The notes below the pieces were generated by a model. It was not told the origin of the DNA. It ran no database searches and worked only from the letters and a program-made list of their open reading frames with translations. From Caenorhabditis elegans (Eukaryota > Nematoda > Chromadorea > Rhabditida > Rhabditidae): a DNA stretch of 64,000 bases. Below are positions 59,589 to 64,000 of the stretch, one piece after another (within the stretch, counting starts at the first letter, position 1; every line of letters starts with the position of its first letter). The position numbers and the translations under genes were made by a program. The stretch is from assembly GCF_000002985.6 (NCBI RefSeq), contig NC_003284.9, positions 13,640,001-13,704,000 on the forward strand, given 5' to 3'.

Positions 59589-62500
59589 TTATTTGTGTTG
59601 CATTTGTGAGCATAAAAAATTACTTAACCAACAATTACTGAACTGATTGAGCTGAACTGAGCTGACTGAGCTAAACTGAAAACCGTACACATCATAAACA
59701 CAAATTTCACCGTATTGAAAAACGTCTTGGGAAATTGCCAAATGTTTGGAAGCTTGGGCTTTTAAAAACTTTTGAGCATTTATTTTCGAATCCCTACAAA
59801 ATATTTCAAATAAAAATATTTAAACATGCTAAAGATTGAAAACTCGTAAAAAAAAAATATTTTGATCGGCTTTGCAAATTATGATGTGTAAAAACTGAAC
59901 CTCGTTTTTGACTGGCAAAATAAAAAAAAACACTTTTTGAAAGGTTTCACTATAGTGTTAACTATAAGTCACTTCAGTAGCCTTATCAACTTCAAACATT
60001 GTCCACAGGGTTCACCTGAGAATAAATCAACTTTACACAAGAATTAAATATCCTTGTTGCTAGAAAATCAGTTAACAATTATTGATATTGGAAATAGACT
60101 AAAATCGATAATCTTTCAAATAGACTTTATTAGGATGATTTTTCGCTTTTTTAAGTCTCCACAGAGATTTTATTTTTAGTACAGTACTAAACTTTTGAAC
60201 AAGAAAAATTGATTGTTCAACTCTGTGCGTGATGTTTGAAAATCGGGACTAAATGGCAGTCTATAGAAACAATTTCCATATCAATAGCGCACGACTGTTT
60301 TAGTATAGAAACCGATCTCACCCTTTAAATGTTGTGATCCATGATAAAAAATTTCAATTTTCAAATATTGCAGTTATTTTCCTTTGATTCTAATAACTAG
60401 CCTAAAGTGATTAAATTCTAATTTTTTTTAAATGATTTTCTCAATTTTGCAAAGAACAAGTGAAAGGAATATAATTTTTGTACAGAAAACATAGAGCGTA
60501 TAGAAAAATCCATTTTTTAATAATTTCAAACTTCAAAAACCTATTTAAATAGAAAATCCCAATAAAAATTCAATTGCTTACCGAGAAAAGTTTCTCCCAC
60601 TTTAGAATTTTTTAGTTGAAGAATCAGTCTCATTAGGTTAAATGTCATTAGGTTAAATGTGGATTCCCCATTTAATCTTTTTTGTCAATTTCAACGTAAT
60701 TCTCAAAAAAAAAAGAAAAAATATTTTTCATGTCTTCTTATTTCCTAACGACATCTAGTTAAACTTAAAGTGTTGCCCACACCGAAATTTTAAAGGGCAT
60801 ATATGTCCCTTTGGTTAAACTGAGCGGACCATTCTAATATCTTGCCCGTATACATATATCCACAGCACGACGTCTCCTCTTACTAGCCACCTGAATACTA
60901 TTGCCCTTCGCCTAAATGTCTACGTCTCTTTCCTTACTCGCCGCAACACGAAACAAAACGGCAACATTGACGAGGACAGGCAAAGAATTAGATTGCAAGT
61001 TCGATAAGAAAAGCGGTTCAAATTGAACCAAATCTGCGAAATTTGCAGAGATGGCAGAAAATGGAATGTCTTTGATAAGACGTTTTGTAAGATTAAGGTA
61101 TTGGATTGTGTTCATCGTGGCGGTTCATTTTTTATCACTTTTTCCATCACAGAGCTGAATTAATTATACTTTTACGATTGCAAGTAAATGGCGATTTTTC
61201 AAATTTTTAAAATAATCAAAAACTTTTGTTTTAAGTTTGTGTGGGTTGTTCGTAGCATGGCTTTAAAAACTTCAGAAATTCACAGTACTCTTCAAATTTG
61301 ATTTGAATTTAGTGATCTGCTTGTGAATAGTAAAAAATCTTAGGCTTCAACTTTTGGTAGCTCGATTTGACAGCTCATTTCAGACTTGTCAAAACTGAAA
61401 CGGTACGATTAGGTACTTCTACTTTCACAGTTAGTCAACTTTTCTTATTTTACCCGTTTAAGATTTTTACAAAATCTCCCTATTTATTTTTTCGTTTTCC
61501 AAATCATTGAACAAAAGGCACTTTGGTGATGCCCGTTTACGTCATGTTCTTTGGAACCTATTTTGAAACCAGAATCGTGGGAATTACTTGCTTTCTAGTT
61601 GCTTTACCTTAACGTAACATGGGAAAATTATGCGGTTTAAGTCTATTTTTGTTGCAAAAACCGAGAATTTGATCAAGAACTGATAGGAAAACTTTTGTAG
61701 TTCGTAGCTCTAATTATTCGATTATTGGCGGATTTTACATAATAGGCTAGGTTGGTGCATCAAGGTAGCAGACAAAGAATTAGTGAAGAAAGTGGGCAGG
61801 TGCTAGATATATTTTTGGAATGTCTAGTGGTCCATATGGTTCATGATGAGCAGATGGTCCGGTATACGTTTTTGATCGATGTGCAGGGGTATTGTAATGT
61901 TGCATACCTAATTTGTTTTCAGTATGCTTATTTTTAGGAAATCAATATTGCAGTAAAGTTTGTCGGAAAATCTGCAAGCCGAGTTAGAAGTTAGATACAA
62001 TTCTTCTGCAATCTCTCAAAAAATGTTTTACAATATCATTGTTTTTTTTTCAATTTTCGGTTCATTTTACCTTCAAAACTTGCACAGTTTCCTTTCATGA
62101 AAACAAGTTCGTAGGAGTATCCTGTAGCAGGAAATTGAAAAATGAAATTGTTTGAATGTTCTTTAATCCAAACGCATTTTGATTTTTTTTCTAATATCCT
62201 GAAACTAAGGATGAAAGGTATCCCATAGAAAAACCACCATACTCCGAAAGAAAAGTGCTTCCCAGTTCAAACAACGAACATCATAAACAAATTTACAAAC
62301 GTTGCATTAATTGAACTTTTATGGAGTGCACGTAAAAGTTGCTGATGACGATTTGTAAGCGTAGGCGTAACTTGAATTTTCAGTATCAAAAAAGTTTGTG
62401 AAAATGATGCGATACAGAAACAAACAATGACAAAACTCGAAATGATGCGTAATTTGTGCGTATATGATTTTTCCTACTTTGTGCCAGTTGTATTTTTTAT

Positions 62501-64000
62501 GGCTTTTATTTACCGTGATTTTTCTGATTGTATGTGGTATTTTGTGCAGGATCTATTAATGTTGCGACATTTTTTTGTTGTTTTTTTTTAATTTTCAAGA
62601 AGTTATAAATGAAGTGTGAAACTATATAACTTAAAGGTGAATATGAGCCATAAAAAAATTAGTACTACAGTTTCCAGTCTGCAGTCTCCTAGAGTATTTT
62701 GTTGTAGTATCAGGGAATTAGTATTATATGTATTTCTAATTTTGCACAACTTTGAAAATTAATAACTCAGTATTTATTTATGTTGTTGTTGTTTTTTAAA
62801 GCAGACAATTCAATAAGTTGGCTAAATTAGTCTTGCATGCCATCCTAATTGAGAAAATACGATGAGAATTCTAAATATTCATACGAGTTCATTTCCATGA
62901 CCCTCACTCCATACTTCAACTTCAATTTTATTGTGGAGTGTCATAAACAAATATCCGGTGACCTTTCTTCTTGCGACAATTTTGTTAATAAGAAGTTGCC
63001 ACTTATTTTCTTTTTCTCCGGTCTTTATCCCAAAACGTCACTAACTACTAATTTCTGCTCCATTATACTCTTGCAATGATGTAACATAATACCAACACCC
63101 CCACGCAAAATTATATTTAATTAAAACATTTTGTGGATGAATATAGGCTTTTTGCGTATCCTTAAATAATTGAATTGTGTTCTAATGTGCATCGAATTAT
63201 TTGTGTTCCTTATCCAGACTTTATCCATACATTAAAGTAGTCGATGTGAGGTGCTGGTCGGAATAAGAAGGACTTGACATTTAGCTTGTAGGGAAATAAA
63301 ATCTAAAGATCGAGCTGATCTCTGATGATGTCGTATGCCGTGTAATCAGTGGTTATGGTCAAATTTTGTCCACTACTGCAAAACGTCACAAGTGGGCAGA
63401 AATTAATAAACAAAAATGTGATTCTGATCACCATTGTGGGTGGTATTTGATTACGTGTGGCATAGTGGTTTAATCAAATGTAATGTTGCTACTAAAATAA
63501 TCGAATAAGTTTTATTGCCGTAATGCAAACGTTTTCAGCATTTTGTAGTAGAATATGTATTCATAACAAAAATACCCCGGGGAGCAATAAATTGAAAACA
63601 AATCTTTGGATACCGAAATGAAAATGCTGAAGTTGATTTGGCAGAAATGAGTATACTAGAATAGTGACTTCAAAATAAAATTTAATAGGCCAAGTAAACA
63701 CTATTTCAAATTTAATTTTGAAAACCGAAAAAGGGAAAAAAGGTTTTTACCCAGTACAATAAGCAGGGTGGGTCATTTTTTTAGGGACCAAAATCGTGCA
63801 TACAGAGCATCAGAAAATAAATTCCAAACAGTCTGCAATGCCGCCCAAACGAATCATTTCAAAATTTGAGATTATATGTTACAGTATGGATAATTAATGT
63901 TGTACTGCTAATCTATATTTAAAAATTCTGATACTACATATATATAGGAGTCTGTTGTAAGTTGCATAATTTGACTCATGTGTACAATTGCTAAAAATTC
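59589..64000. other. 4.4 kb, no firm gene
   Basis: AT-rich. Points of note: GAGCTGAACTGAGCTGACTGAG simple repetition at about 59647; a 16-bp direct duplication of CATTAGGTTAAATGT at about 60632-60660; a 67-codon minus frame at 60912-61115 with coding-like codon use and a GTAAGG donor but no usable acceptor; and a fragment of the 9536 MITE family at 62825-62865. I call no gene. Confidence 0.4.

Noticed and set aside
1-64000. CRISPR arrays, bacterial operons or phage genes
   Set aside because: No regularly spaced direct repeats other than the minisatellite, and the whole window has eukaryotic intron structure.

Overview
The window looks like nematode chromosomal DNA and reads as Caenorhabditis elegans. 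It is about 35% G+C. Genes are split by short introns with GT donors and TTTCAG acceptors. The tRNA genes have worm-type internal promoters, and the intergenic DNA is full of small palindromic elements. I recognise three or four genes from memory (twk-20, acr-9, gck-4, adm-2), which would place it on the X chromosome. That placement is recall, not a database result. All gene models below were spliced by hand from the sequence. For each complete model the summed exon length divides by three and the frame stays open to one stop.

Layout. 219-2256 (+): 3' part of a two-pore potassium channel gene (twk-20-like). 2522-6768 (-): convergent nicotinic receptor-type subunit (acr-9-like), 534 aa, lacking the loop C cysteine pair. 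7618-8334 (+): small predicted secreted protein. 11248-11883 (+): 111-aa helical protein made of tiny exons. 13728-13799 (+) tRNA-Thr(TGT) and 15917-15989 (-) tRNA-Lys(CTT). 20547-22500 (+): 215-aa single-pass membrane protein with PPxY motifs. 24596-25130 (+): 90-aa protein with an internal duplication. 25555-25673 (+): intron-containing tRNA-Leu(CAA). 26114-28698 (-): 439-aa protein whose C-terminus resembles the ALMS motif of centrosomal proteins. 28699-37259: 8.5 kb with no gene I can support. 37260-42078 (+): SLK/LOK-type STE20 kinase (gck-4-like), 1228 aa. 47973-55423 (+): membrane ADAM metalloprotease (adm-2-like), 952 aa, with an intact zinc site.

Mobile and repeat DNA. A broken Tc3-like transposon folded back on itself (42919-44036) lies next to an 8-copy, 108-bp minisatellite (44241-45088). 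A long palindrome (51378-52106) sits inside an adm-2 intron and would form a long hairpin in the pre-mRNA. A 5'-truncated non-LTR retrotransposon (58431-59588, minus) keeps about 340 open reverse-transcriptase codons. Several shorter MITE-like palindromes and four mononucleotide G/C runs of 11-16 bases are also present.

The genes do not form an operon. They are spaced, on both strands, and belong to separate processes: membrane excitability (K+ channel, receptor subunit), kinase signalling, cell-surface proteolysis, a probable centrosomal protein, and a probable ubiquitin-ligase adaptor. The least described items are the ALMS-like protein, the PPxY membrane protein and the duplicated SWS-motif small protein.
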